A stretch of 64,000 nucleotides of DNA, from NCBI GenBank assembly GCA_002633005.1, contig NMRA01000189.1, positions 340,667 to 404,666 of the forward strand. The letters are read 5' to 3'. A model generated the notes under the pieces. That model was given only the letters and a program-made list of their open reading frames with translations, searched no databases and was not told the origin of the DNA. Source of the stretch: Phoronis australis. Lineage: Eukaryota > Phoronida > Phoronidae. This document shows positions 24,513 through 36,178 of this stretch, piece after piece; the first letter of the stretch is position 1; each line of letters opens with the position of its first letter. Made by a program: the position numbers and the translations under genes.

Positions 24513-27500
24513 GTAAGCACAATTTTCAAAGTCTTGTACATGCTCACTAGTAGGAAAGACTGAATTTCTCAAATGTTACCGATCGAGGGACATCATTTAT
24601 CTTAGATCAGTAATGCGATGGATGATTCTCACTGCGCGAACATTTTGCCACATTTTGCCGTCCTCCCTCTCCGTCCAGCCAGCATCCATATGGCGTCTTC
24701 AACTGTATACTCCAAAACTGCTGGATGGATGTTTGTAAAATTTTGCAGATATTTTGCCCTATCATGGATAGAACGTCAAATTGATCTCGGCTTTTATCTT
24801 GCCGTAATTGGAAATGATTTCTGGCTTGGGGAGAATGTATTACTAAAGATGAACTCAGTAAATTGCTTAAGTTCTGAGTAAGCAATATGGCAGTTACTCC
24901 ATTGGGAATGTTTGGTAACCAAGCAGTACATGTGGAGTTAATATCTGATGTACCCGCTGGGGTACTTCCATAGAAGAGGTTTAGGGGACATTTTCTAGGA
25001 TGACCTTTTCACGACTAGTTTCCTCCAAGTCGATGCTTTTTCTGACAAAACTTGTTTGTGGAAGGGTGCCTTTTCCAACAAAATGCCCTTTAAACATGAT
25101 TCACCGTACAATTTTGAAACTGTGCAGAACATTCTTTTTCAGGATTACGCAAATCTACAAAAGGTTTTTACTAGCAATTTTTTATGTTTTTTAATGTTTT
25201 GTTTCAAATGATGTACTTATTTTGGACAATATGGCATCTCTGCTCAACTAGTTCAGCTTTTCAGTATGAAAGAGTTAGCTTGATGGACTTAACACCTAGT
25301 ATAAGACTGAAAAGGTGGTGGTTCTGGAGTAAAACCCTCTAAAATGGTGACGTATTTATGACAGCTTCCTTCAAATGGGTCCCCTTTTTTCGAGTATGTT
25401 CTCTCAATTGGACGGGAGATCACAATTTTGCAGTTGCATTTCTTATCAAAATATACTCTAACTGAGTACCCCCTGGGCTGGTGTGTATTGGTTTAAATGA
25501 AATATGGCCGAGCAGTACCGAGTGTTCTCTTCCTTGTTTCAGTCAATAGTATCTTGGCTTTGTTTACATTGATTACAACATTGTCTTTATGAGATGTCCC
25601 TCTTTGTATTTTGTGTAATTTATTGCACATAATTCTTATTGCTAAAATATGTACAGAATACTGACAACTCTCAAAGAAGTTAAATACTGTTAACTGATAA
25701 AATCACCAGAATTTGAAGCTAATGATGAAGACATAGATGGTGTAGCTTTTACTGATTGCCTTTGGCAAAGCAAGATGAATATCAGCAGAATTTGCCAACT
25801 TTTTTGAAAGTTTATTGTACACCTGAAAATCTATCTTGATTCTTGTTTGCTTGATTTCATTGTCTGACTGACTGGTATACCGTTTTCAGCTGGCGACTGG
25901 CTGCAAGGCCCTCACATGTATGCATTATACCAAAGTTACCACATGTCCACGCAGGAGATCAACTGGCTCTTTGTGGCTGGATTTGGCTCAAGCATGATCT
26001 TGGGTACAGTTGTTGGTCCGTTGGCTGACATGTAGTAAGTAAATATCCTCGTGTAAGCCGGAACTGAACTCGAGAGATTTCATCCGAGTATGAATACTTA
26101 AGTCCTGAGTGTATGAACCAGAGCAACTTTGTTCATATTAAGCGAAAATGTGACTCATGTACCATTATGCATGTCTAACTGATGTTAGTTTTATTGTTAG
26201 TTCTGTTAGGGGCTGTTCAATCAAGAGGTAGCAGCACTTGTTTTCTAAACAGTTGACAAGTGTCTTCTCGCTGTGATGTAGTTACAAAGTAAACATTAAC
26301 AAATTTCAAGCAGTGTGTTTAAGGAGTAATAGTCATGTGCAATTTATTTATGTGTTTTAGAAACAAAAACTCACTGTCCACCTGGAGTCTGATATAATCT
26401 GTTTCGTGCTGGTTCACAACTTTGCTACTTGTTTGACGTGTAGTTAACGGAGTTTTAGACAAATTTTGTTTGCGTTCGCGTTTACCGGAAGGTAACCGTG
26501 TTTCGACTTGGAGAGATTAATGGAAATCGACATGTATTATATTGTTTTTGTTTGGTGATACAAAGTCGTGTTTGCAACAAAATCAGGAAAATTCTTGGCT
26601 GCACGTATACGCACATGTTAGGGTAATTTTGTTATACAATGTCTTTTTTTGTTACTAGTATCTGAAAATTGGTTTGCTTTACAAGCAGCTGCGTGTTTGA
26701 GCAGTGAACAATTGTTGAATTAATATCGTTCAATCCAATGTATTGAACTGTCCACTACTTTCATTGATCAACTGACATGTTGTTTTTCAGTGGTCGCCGT
26801 GCCAACTGCATCCTGTATGGAATTCTGTACGGATGTTCTTGTTTAACGAAGGTGAGCTGAACGTTTAGCATGATTACTTATTACGTACTAACAATTAATA
26901 TTTGGTTCACATCTTGGGTGCTTAAACTGGCGAGCCTTGAAATCCAGTGTTGGCACTTAACCCGTAGATTGGCGCTTAATTAAATCGGAATTTTCGAGAA
27001 ATAGGGAGTGCGCACTCACCCAAACACGGCTCTTTATCTCAACCAGACAATTGCCATGACCATCTTTGAAGTTGAAGTTCACTTTTGTCTTATACTTTAG
27101 CTTATTGAAGACAGTTCGATACCAAAACAACTGCTTTTCAACACAACGAATAGCATTGTAGCCATTGCTTAGTCAGTTATTGTCTTTACTGCCGTTAAGC
27201 TTAACTGTGTTTAGATTTTACATTCAGAGTATAGATGTCCCATTCATCTGGCCTCCATCTTATTTTCATGCAGTTTGGAAGGCCATTGATGAAAACTTAC
27301 TCATGATTTTTAGACTATTAATTTTTATTGTCTTTCCAGCATGTGCCTTCGTTTTGGGTGTTACTCATTGGTCGTGTGCTAGGTGGCGCTGCTACTTCAA
27401 TTCTGTTCAGTGCCTTTGAGTCGTGGCTTGTGTGTGAGTACTATCAGGTATGGGATTTTAGCTGTCTTTTTGTGGCAGTGGGCTAGGAAGTTATTTACTT

Positions 27501-30500
27501 GTTTTTGTCGCAAGAAATTAAAGTCTAAAGAAGGCACCTCAGTATACAGTTACTCATAGGTCAGGTGCTAGATGGCGCTGCTACTTCAATTCTGTTCAGT
27601 GTCTTTGAGTCTTGGCTTGTGTGCGATTACAATCCAATATGGGGCTGTAACTTTTTGTAGCAGTGGGCCAGAAATGTGTTGGCTTGTGAAGCATACAATC
27701 ATGCAAACTAAGGTACACATTCTGAGAGTGCACCAATGGTTTGCAGGGACACAAACAATGGTGGTGCTTGAGCTGATGCTGAGGACTTTGTAGTAGTAAG
27801 TACATCTGGGTGTTGTTTAATTGAATTGAATTGAATTGGATCAGTGGGTGCTTGCAGTCATAAAAATAATATGCTTATTCCTGATAGGGTTTTTGGTTTG
27901 TAATGAAACTTGTCTACATGTTCAACAAATGTAGTTGCCAACATTCGCCTGTCTCGAATTCAACTCTCCTCTTTTGCAAAGGTAGAAAACGTCGTGTGAT
28001 ATGGTAGATGTAGTATTCAAAAGGCTGGTCTGCTTATCACTCATTCAAAGTTTTTGATATCTNTACTATCAGGTATGGGATTTTAGCTGCCACTTTTTGT
28101 GGCAGTGGGCTAGGAAGTTATTTGCTTGTTTTTGTTGCAAGAAATTAAGTCTACAGAAGGCACCTCAGTGTACAAGTTACTCATAGGTCAGGTGCTAGGT
28201 GGCGCTGCTACTTCAATTCTGTTCAGTGTCTTCGAGTCTCGGCTTTTGTGCGATTACAATCCAATATGGGTCTGTAACTTTTTGTAACAGTGGGCCAGAA
28301 ATGTGTTGGCTTGTGAAGCATACAATGATGCAAACTAAGGTACACATTCTGAGAGTGCACCAATGGTTTGCAGGGACACAAACAATGGTGGTGCTTGAGC
28401 TGATGCTAAGGACTGTGTAGTAGTAAGTACATCAGGGTGTTGTTGAATTGAATTGAATTGGATCAGTGGGTGCTTGCAGTCATAAAAATAATATGCTTAT
28501 TCCAGATAGAGTTTTTGGTTTGTAATGAAAGTTGTCTACATGTTCAACATATGTAGTTGCCAACATTCGCCTGTCCCGAATTCAACTCTCCTCTTTTGCA
28601 AAGGTAGAAAACGTCGTGTGATATGGTAGATGTAGTATTCAAAAGGCTGGTCTGCTTATCACTCATTCAAAGTTTTTGATATCTACATTGCCAATTACAG
28701 CAAAACCTCATCGATGTCAGAATGGCAAATAACAAATTAATCTCAATTCAACATAATGGTTAGGGTGTAATTGTGACTTATTGCCCTATGTACTCGCAGG
28801 TTCAGATGGGGAGTTATGCTCTTCTGAGAAACGCGGTTATGACATTCCTCATTTTTAAGGCAATGTTTTTTCAAAGTCTGAGTGTTTGGGGAGTATTGCC
28901 AGGGGTTGATGGTGGGTGTGTTATGTGTCTCATGCTAGTAATACATGTTCAATAATACACACAGTCTGGTCTATGTGAAGTTGACACATTAAAGTGAGTC
29001 ATATTGTGAAGTGGGACTTTAATTCACTGCTACTACTAAAATGTCAGCTACTAGGGTCATACCTTATGTACATGATAAATGCTGCAAATTGTTAAATTTA
29101 ATGTTGCCAGTGAGTTGCTTCTTGATTTATTATGCATCTGTGCTCATATTTCCATGTCTATTCCAGAGAAAGTGCGACCCAAGTCACCTTGGTGTCATAT
29201 TTTCCAATGCAACACTTGGTAGCTCAGTGATAGCCGTCTTTGCTGGCATAGTTGCTCAATATGTCGCAAATCACTACGGCTTCGTGTAGGTATAGATTAT
29301 CATTATTTAAATCTTGAACCTGCATGGAAATCTAGATCACAAAAATTTTAAGTCTGGTTTGATTTCTGTGTTTAACCGGTGGTCCTAATTGCTCAGTGGC
29401 TAGAATGTCTGCACGGATCCGAGTCCCGGTCCTGGGCAGAAATCTTTCTGGACTTTTGTTCATTATGTCACGTGATGTGACCAACAGGTGGCGTGCAGAC
29501 CAGACTTTAAATGTTTGTGATGTAGATTAACCTTGTTCTGTCTATTGTAAGTTGTCACTCTACTTTGTTAGTACAAGTTTGATCGGTGAAAAATGGCCAA
29601 ATTCAACGTAAGATGAAATACGAAATAATGAATCAGTTTATAAGGCAAAAATAACAGTAGTGAGCTCCTTTCGACCACACATTCAGTCTTACTTCATTGC
29701 TTGTCATTTCTGGTGTCGCCCAATCTGACTCGTGAGAATGCATCCATGTAAAGCCTCCTAAATTTGAACTGACGTGTCACTTTCCTTGGTTTTAGTAATT
29801 TATTGTAAATAATCATACTGAGTTCATCTTTAATATTGCAAAATTAAATGTAAAATTAATGCATTTTTCTTACGTGTTTATTATGAAAAACGTAAATGTA
29901 CAATTTTATAATTGTAGTTTAACCCAGAAAGTGCTAGAAAGCATTAAATTTGTGTATGATGTTAACATCATGTCAAAGTTTGTCTGAGTAATTAGCGTAA
30001 ATACGTACCTCATTGCTGTTTATTTACAGTGCACCATTTGACATGTCTCTAGTCATATTGTTGGTGATGATAGTGGTCATTGTAATGTCATGGAATGAGA
30101 ACTATGGTGACAATAGTGGCACTGTGGCGACCTCTTGTGGTGATGCCTGGATTGCAATCAAGTCAGGTTAGATTGAATTTTGATTTTGTTACACTTTCCA
30201 ACTCGTGAAAAATTATATAAAACGTCACTAATTGTTACAGGTATAACCTAATACTGACAAAAATTGCATTGACACATGACCTCAGGCAACCTGTTCTTAT
30301 CTATGTCCATTCTGATCTTTGAAGTACAGGGGTTTCTAATAAATGTACTGTAATCGGACTCGTAAAATGAGGAACTCGAAACGTGAGGGTGTGCATGAAG
30401 CTAAGCTTGCTTGTTTAAACAGGTATAGAAATTTTTGAGCAGTTATAATTGGGTGTTTACCCAAATGATAGAATGTGACAGACTCTTATGCAAGTAAAAC

Positions 30501-32762
30501 ATTTCAGGCAAGCTTGAGTATTTTTCCGCTTATTGAATCTCTAACTTTTCTACTCAAACGTAAGCCAATTTTGTATTTTATTAACCAAAATTTGTATGGG
30601 ATGAGTGTTCAAATAGTGACTTGTGCTTTCAAGGAAGCCTCGGTCTTATAAATTGAAGATACATGTCCAGTTGAGTGTGGGTGTTTAAAATTGACATGAG
30701 CCTTAACCCAGACTAGCATTATGGTAGATCACTGAATTGTATTTCTAGTGCTCTGGTGTTAGATTTATGCAGAGACACCTGTTGAAGATTTTGTTACATC
30801 ATATACTTTGGGTCGAAGACAGCAATTTGTGAATGGTCTCCTTGTATCAATGACTCCTGTCACTTCCCAAATGTATAGTTGGACACTTTTTGCACCCTTC
30901 TATCCAGAAAGTCAGTTGAATGTCGTGCAATTACAGATGCATCAAAATGTTTAGTAAAAGCCAAAAATGTTTTGACATTTAACATCGAGTAGTAAGATAT
31001 TCGTTTCCATACAAAATGTCTAATGTTGTGTATGAACACCACCAATCTTGGTGTATGGTGTATCCTACAATAAATATGCATTGCTTGCATCTGCCACCAG
31101 ATGGCACTAAAAATCAAAGAACCCAGGTGACCTGTTGTCATTAGATGTTGAATGTAATAATTGTCTCTCTGTTTCTTAGACCCCAGAGTGTTCTACCTTG
31201 GCATTATCCAGTCCTTGTTTGAAGGTGCCATGTACACTTTTGTGCTGGAGTGGACGCCTGCCCTGACTCCACCTATCCAAGATGTCCAAGGGGTTTACAG
31301 CATCCCCCATGGGGTCATCTTTGGTTCATTCATGGTCAGTTTAGTTTGTGGTGCCCCATGTCATAACTGTAATGCATAGTCAGTTTTGTGGAACCCCGTA
31401 GGGTAATACTTTTGTGTGTTATTATGAGTTTAGTGTTTCCAAATGATTGGCATTTTCTCATTAACAGTCCAACAATGATTATCGCAGTTGAATTGTCATT
31501 TCAAGATCTTGTTGTCTGTGCCTGCTACTATTTCGTTTAGAGAGAAAAAGAGTTTGAATCTTTCTTTCAAGTGAATTGGGTAATTTGGAACTCACGAGAT
31601 GACAGATTCAAGGTTTTAAGAGATACTTTTGTATACCTTCAGCACAATATTGATTGATTTGGACTGTGTAAGAGACAGTGTTGATTAAAGACTAAATAAA
31701 GATCTTTCGGGAAAAGTTTTGTCAAATTAAATTCACATTTTCAGTTATCTTTTCTAGGTTGCTGTTATGATTGGTTCATCAATATTTAAGATGTTGCTCA
31801 AAATCAGCAAACCACAGTCTTTTATGAGGTGAGAGGAAGAGCATGAAATTAGTGAAGTATTCAAAACAAATATTACATGTAATGTTTACAATGTAAACAT
31901 TGTCATATTATAAGTTTATACATTGTCATATTACAAGTTTACATTGCCATATTACAAGTTTACTCGCCTGTCATTTCACTAATAATTTACATCTCTTATT
32001 TTTGAAACTGCTTCCGTGAAACTAAAAGTATGGAATCCTCAAACAGTGACTCACATTTTTTTCCGATTGTAGAATTTAAAGCCGCGCTTAGCCCACCATA
32101 GCCGATTAAATAATATCGGCCTTATAATATTTGCAAGAACACGGAAACCATTAGCGACTCTTGGAAACCTGCAAAAGTTATTGGAGTCGGTGAACCCCAA
32201 AACTGTGAAGTTGAAAATAGCGCGTGTTCGCATTGCTTGTGACTTTAGTTGGCAATAGAAATACATGTAAACCGTATCATGAGAAGGAATATTGGGAGAT
32301 TTCCAGGTGTGTCATTAGAGGTTGTAGGTTGCTTTTCGACCTGAAATTTGAAAGTGGGAGATAAGATTTTGGCCAACTCTTATTGATTGCATATATGCTA
32401 TATGAGAATTCCAACTTGTGTGAACTACTTCTATCCATGACCAACAAAAACAGAGGCAACTCGTGAATGTGAATTACATTTATTTTAAAAATACCCCAAC
32501 AAAATCCATTAACTAACTGAGATATGAAAGAAAATTAGCACACAAGAAAACTCTTGCAATGACTCGCTGATGGCCTTTTGTTCTTTTTTGTGTTGTGAGT
32601 GCAAATTAGGTTTCAGAAGTGGCCAGTTTACAAATGCTGACCTGCCAATTTTCATAACTTTGAGGTCTGGATTTGAAGTAAAATGCTTAACACGATTTTC
32701 ATTAATTTTTTAGTCAGCTTAATAGGATGAAATGCCATTTTAACTGTTGACCTAATTAACTC

Positions 32763-32804
<42 letters not shown>

Positions 32805-35800
32805 CGCGCGCGCGTTCATGTGTGGGTTATTCAAATTATTCACTTTGTTACAGAGTAGTGTTTTTAGTTGGTGCTGCTGCTCTGTCCTCGCCAGTTTTGT
32901 TTCCTGAGGTATGTAAACAATTCTACTGATGAGTAGATACACTGTAGTCGGCTTGACAAGTCTAAGAGTTTATCAAAGATCTTAACAATCAAACTAAATG
33001 TGTTCTACAATTTCAAAGTTTTTGTAACATTCAATTGATGAAAGAACACAACAGTAGCCAATCAGACACTTTTAGGGCACTACGAATATGGATGAACTAC
33101 GTGATTTTTATCAATTTTTCAAGAAATTACTTCTAGTGATAGGTTTTTACTTGACAGTTAATTTCCTTGTAACACTGTTTATTTTTCAGAATCGTGCTGT
33201 GATATTTTTTGGCTTCATCGTCTTTGAAATCTGCGTAGGTGTGTTCTGGCCAGCACTGGGCACTTTGAGAGGCAAATACATTCCTGAAAAAGGTGCAGAC
33301 TTGTTTACGTTACGTTTTTGCCAAAATCACGTGATGCCAGGTTACTTTTCACCAATTACCAGTAAGAGGAGACTACGAGTTGTGGATAGCACAGATAAAG
33401 ATTTACAACAATCTCCAACATGTAACTTAAATCTTATGAATGTATTGCTCTCCATATTCTGTACTGTACTGATTTGTGTATGGCACAAAGTATTTTGTCT
33501 ACCTACCTACTCATATTGTAAAGGTGAAAGTCAATGAGGTAAACAAAAACAGCTGAAAGACAGTTGTATACGTAGATGTTCTGTTTCAGCTCGTGCTACT
33601 GTGATGAACTACTTCCGTCTCCCCTTGAATCTCCTCGTCATTTGTATCTTGATTCAGGTGAGTCGAAGAATTCTCTCTGTGCCTTTGTTACAATGTATTA
33701 GAGCAATTTACAACATTCAATGTTAGTTTTGTTAACGAACCAATATTTAGGAGACTAGCTCCTGGCATACCAGCAACTGATAACGTATTTTTATTGCTGA
33801 CTCGAGAGTTCAATTTTAAATTCATTTTGCTACATTGGAACAACTTTGGCGTTACGGGTGCATAATTAGTAACCCACAGTACAAACACGTGCCTATGGGA
33901 CACAAAATCATAATTATTGTAGCTCTTCCTGATAGTCTTGAGTTGTCGTAAACTAAAAAAACGATATCTTACCCTCTAACTGCATTTTCTGTTTCCTGCT
34001 GTTGCTGGTCTGCAGACTACTTGAAGGTTGCACATTTTCAAGTCCTCTTGGAGACCGTAGGCACATTCATTGTTTTCTCAATCTAATTTGAACTCTGTTT
34101 TCCTAATTGGAACTCAATCATTAAAATACACCAGCGTGATAGTAGACTACTTTGATTTGTCTGCTACAGTAAATACAGGAAAACTTGCAGAAATTGAATC
34201 CAATGGGAATGTGAAATTTCATTTGAATTTGGTGAAATCCAAGTTATTTGAAGGGCCGAGTGCACAACCTAGAACAGTGGTACTGTAGAACTTTGTAAAA
34301 AATCCGACTTAAACATGTGCGACTCAAACATGTCCGACTCATATGTGTCCGATTCATACACGTCCGACTCGTACACGTCCGACTCGTACACGTCCAACTC
34401 ATACATGTCTGACTCGTACATGTCCGATTTATGCAAGTTTTACAGCACTTGACATTTATTTCATTTGTGACTCTGAGAAACAAACTAAAGACATTTGTCA
34501 ACATTCAAGCTATTGCTGATATACAACAAGCATTTTCTCATTCAATTAGTTTTGTGACTCTGTCAATTTGCATCTATTCGGTGACTATGTGTTGTTTAAA
34601 AGTAAAATTCGTGTTTCATCTAAATTTGACTGTCGATATCTATTTAAAATTACAAGAATTAAGTCTTTAATTTCAAGCAACCACGTTCTCAACTACAAGG
34701 TTTCACTGTTCAAGCAGCTGTCTGTTAATGTTACTAAATTACATCGGATTTGACATTATTTGCAGGACTTGTCTCAGGCTGTGATATTCCAGAGTTGTGT
34801 CATATTTTTGCTTTTGGCTTTCGTTTGCCAGCATTTGTTAAATAGGTAAGTTTCATGTATTTTTGTTTTTATGAGAGAACGCGGTGACCATGGCGCTACA
34901 TCGTGTCCCCTATAAGTTTTATTTGGCAATGGGTTATGAATAGCGGGTAACACAATTAAGATACTTAGTTTTATGGCCAGGCTCTTTGGTATGGTGACTT
35001 GGAGGAAGGGAAAGGATTAGTTTGACCTGACCTGTAGTTATAAAAGCTCCACTAGAGTTCAATCAAAGACTGATTTCTCATGACGGCGTTCTCTCGTTCA
35101 GTGACTTTACCAGACGTTGAGGGTTGCGAGCGTGGGATAACATCTACCTCCTTTGTTTACTGCCAAGCACATTCTTTTGTCATGTGTGACAACAGGCAGG
35201 TCAATTATCTATCAGGCTTATTGCAGACCACGTGTGAACACAGTCAAACCCAGAGCGAATTGGTATGTTTGGAAAGAATAGATTGTCCTAATTTCTGCAG
35301 TTGTTGGGCAATTTTGTCAATTCAAAAACTAAACATGATCAGTATTAGATGTGGAATTCAGAAATGCTATTGGTTTATGTTCAAATATGTTTATAGCTTA
35401 ACTTTTGTTTTCAACAGCACAGCCCAGTCAGGGTAGATTGGATCTTATTGCAAACTAGAGCAATTATCGAACAAAAGAGAGCTGGCCCTCCAACCATAAA
35501 TGCCAGAATGGAGTTAATCAGTTATATAAGATATTGGCGACAGGGGTCATCTTCCCAACTTGTTGTTGGGCTATAGGATCGAACAAGTTGGGAGCAATGG
35601 GAAAACGCCGTAATGTTTGATGTATATACATAAGAATAATTCTGTTGTCTAATTTGAATATTAGATGTCTTGCTGGAGATACTCCATTGCAGCAACCTTA
35701 ATGTCAACTCCAGATGACAGCTAGTCTATATATCAATCTAATTCATTGCTAAGTATTCTCACTGTCTTGTGTCTGGCATTACAACTCGTATGGAGCTACA

Positions 35801-36178
35801 GTGTTTTATTGCTGTGGTGTTGGCACTGATGCAATAATTGATCTGTTCCGCACAAAAGAACTTAGATCAGTTTTTGGGATATCGAGGGTTGATGACGTTC
35901 CCAGTTCTTCTATAAATCTGCCAAGGAAGTACAATGTGCTGTGAAACAGGTTTACGGTTTCTAGTGAAGTGTCGATTTTTCCTTAGACACTGACACAAAT
36001 TCATTTGTTTGTCTATATTTGTTTATTTGCTATGTTTGTTAAAATACAAACCAAATGCTTACTCCATTTTGTTGTAACGGGGCTTCTGTCCTCACTGTGT
36101 TACATGCTTGTGCTCTGTCATTTCAGAGTTGACCTGACTACTTCAGAATCTCTGTTTGCACCAAGTGAAGGTGTCTAA
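24326..36178 (+). CDS. MFSD5: MFSD5 orthologue, molybdate-anion transporter family (13 exons)
   Basis: The exons are 24326-24512, 25890-26034, 26791-26851, 27340-27447, 29167-29285, 30030-30166, 31180-31334, 31758-31828, 32854-32908, 33190-33292, 33590-33657, 34766-34845 and 36127-36178. All phases agree and the sum is 1341 nt (446 residues; vertebrate MFSD5 is 450). The protein has the alternating hydrophobic segments of a 12-helix major facilitator. The family motif A is visible as GPLADMYGRR (about residue 104). Other shared blocks are DWLQGP, LIGRVLGGAATSILFSAFES, VAPF, WNENYGD, FEGAMYTFVLEWTPAL, a LRGKYIPE-type loop and MNYFRLPLNLL. Members mediate molybdate uptake in vertebrates and plants at membranes. 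Substrate specificity here is inferred from orthology. Confidence 0.94.
25890..26034 (+). CDS. MFSD5: MFSD5 exon 2
   Basis: This 145-nt exon (phase 1 in, 2 out) encodes GDWLQGPHMYALYQSYHM and ends GPLADMY, the first half of MFS motif A. Human MFSD5 reads ADWLQAPYLYKLYQHYYF. Acceptor CGTTTTCAG, donor GTAAGT. Confidence 0.95.
26791..26851 (+). CDS. MFSD5: MFSD5 exon 3
   Basis: This 61-nt exon (phase 2 in, 0 out) encodes GRRANCILYGILYGCSCLTK, completing MFS motif A. Human MFSD5 has GRKNSCVLFSLTYSLCCLTK. Acceptor GTTTTTCAG, donor GTGAGC. Confidence 0.95.
27340..27447 (+). CDS. MFSD5: MFSD5 exon 4
   Basis: This 108-nt exon is phase 0 at both ends. It encodes HVPSFWVLLIGRVLGG, then ATSILFSAFESWLV and CEYYQ. 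Human MFSD5 reads LVGRALGG-STALLFSAFEAW. Degenerate copies of this exon lie at 27550-27635 and 28177-28262. Confidence 0.95.
27439..28062. repeat. 624-bp duplicated segment, copy 1
   Basis: It begins at TACTATCAGGTATGGG, the last bases of MFSD5 exon 4, and runs to the unknown base at 28063. It matches 28064-28686 closely. It includes the degenerate exon 4 copy at 27550-27635 and a GAATTGAATTGAATTG run. Confidence 0.92.
27550..27635 (+). pseudogene. MFSD5: Degenerate duplicate of MFSD5 exon 4
   Basis: After ATACAG, the sequence translates in the exon 4 frame to LLIGQVLDGAATSILFSVFE and on to SWLVCDYN without a stop. The donor is lost: CAG|GTATGGG of the real exon appears as CCAATATGGG. The similarity continues into intron sequence (GCAGTGGGCYAG), which shows an old tandem duplication of exon plus flank. 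It is unlikely to be spliced as an exon because no GT donor follows. Confidence 0.8.
28064..28686. repeat. Duplicated segment, copy 2
   Basis: This second copy of 27439-28062 directly follows the unknown base at 28063. Differences are single substitutions and short indels, at the level expected between alleles of an outbred marine invertebrate. Confidence 0.92.
28177..28262 (+). pseudogene. MFSD5: Second degenerate copy of MFSD5 exon 4
   Basis: This is the counterpart of 27550-27635 inside the second segment copy. It keeps the frame (LLIGQVLGGAATSILFS) but reads SRLLCDYN and likewise lacks the GT donor. If the segment pair is a haplotype artefact, this is an allele of the first pseudo-exon. 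Confidence 0.75.
29167..29285 (+). CDS. MFSD5: MFSD5 exon 5
   Basis: This 119-nt exon (phase 0 in, 2 out) encodes RKCDPSHLGVIFSNATLG, followed by a hydrophobic helix and HYGFV. The donor is GT|GTAGGT. Choosing it gives FVAPF with exon 6, matching GPVAPF of human MFSD5 and avoiding the TAG two bases downstream. Confidence 0.9.
29378..29526 (+). mobile_element. tRNA-derived SINE
   Basis: The head is GGTGGTCCTAATTGCTCAGT, with an A-box-like TTGCTCAGTGG, then a diverged B box (GGATCCGAGTCCC), then a tail with GGGCAGAAATC and GGTGGCGTGCAGAC. The tail is shared with the SINE at 9620-9835. It lies in the MFSD5 intron between exons 5 and 6. Confidence 0.65.
30030..30166 (+). CDS. MFSD5: MFSD5 exon 6
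   Basis: This 137-nt exon (phase 2 in, 1 out) encodes APFDMSLVILLVMIVVIVMS, then WNENYGDNSG and a loop ending AWIAIKS. Human MFSD5 has LRNWGENYDRQ at the same place. Acceptor TATTTACAG, donor GTTAGA. Confidence 0.93.
31180..31334 (+). CDS. MFSD5: MFSD5 exon 7
   Basis: This 155-nt exon (phase 1 in, 0 out) encodes DPRVFYLGIIQSLFEGAMYT and FVLEWTPAL, a strongly conserved helix (human GTIQALFES and FVFLWTPVL). It ends HGVIFGSFM. Donor GTCAGT. Confidence 0.95.
31758..31828 (+). CDS. MFSD5: MFSD5 exon 8
   Basis: This 71-nt exon (phase 0 in, 2 out) encodes VAVMIGSSIFKMLLKI and SKPQSFM. It corresponds to AASLLGSSLYRIATS of human MFSD5. Acceptor TTTTCTAG, donor GTGAGA. Confidence 0.9.
32767..32814. 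repeat. (TG)18 followed by a GC run
   Basis: An uninterrupted TG repeat (32767-32802) passes into alternating G and C (32804-32814). It ends 40 nt before the exon 9 acceptor of MFSD5. Alternating purine-pyrimidine sequence of this sort can adopt Z-DNA, and UG repeats near acceptors can influence splicing. Confidence 0.98.
32854..32908 (+). CDS. MFSD5: MFSD5 exon 9
   Basis: This 55-nt exon (phase 2 in, 0 out) encodes VVFLVGAAALSSPVLFPE, a membrane segment. The acceptor (TTTGTTACAG) has a short pyrimidine tract and the exon is small, with a TG/GC repeat just upstream. Donor GTATGT. Confidence 0.88.
33190..33292 (+). CDS. MFSD5: MFSD5 exon 10
   Basis: This 103-nt exon (phase 0 in, 1 out) encodes NRAVIFFGFIVFEICVGVFW, then PALGTLRGKYIPEK. 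Human MFSD5 reads LLIELACGLYFPSMSFLRRK, then VIPE. Acceptor ATTTTTCAG, donor GTGCAG. Confidence 0.94.
33590..33657 (+). CDS. MFSD5: MFSD5 exon 11
   Basis: This 68-nt exon (phase 1 in, 0 out) encodes RATVMNYFRLPLNLLVICI. It matches AGVLNWFRVPLHSLACLGL of human MFSD5. Acceptor CTGTTTCAG, donor GTGAGT. Confidence 0.94.
34303..34437. repeat. 15-bp minisatellite, 9 units
   Basis: There are exactly nine 15-bp units with consensus TCCGACTCATACATG, without gaps. It lies in the MFSD5 intron between exons 11 and 12. Because 15 is a multiple of three it produces long repetitive open frames on both strands, which should not be taken as genes. Confidence 0.97.
34766..34845 (+). CDS. MFSD5: MFSD5 exon 12 (last membrane segment)
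   Basis: This 80-nt exon (phase 0 in, 2 out) encodes DLSQAVIFQSCVIFLLLAF, then VCQHLLN. Acceptor TATTTGCAG, donor GTAAGT. It corresponds to the final helix MFSICSAVMVMALLAVV of human MFSD5. Confidence 0.9.
36127..36178 (+). CDS. MFSD5: MFSD5 exon 13 (C-terminal tail and stop)
   Basis: This 52-nt exon (phase 2 in) encodes VDLTTSESLFAPSEGV and the stop TAA. It is a short hydrophilic tail like that of human MFSD5 (which also has an S-P-acidic end). Acceptor GTCATTTCAG. Confidence 0.85.

Noticed and set aside
32652-32942. Minus-strand open frame with a His-Thr run
   Set aside because: It is a shadow of the TG repeat and of MFSD5 exon 9.
34244-34504. Minus-strand open frame with repeated Arg-Thr-Cys motifs
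   Set aside because: It is a translation of the 15-bp minisatellite in an MFSD5 intron; the repeat length is a multiple of three and so stays open by itself.
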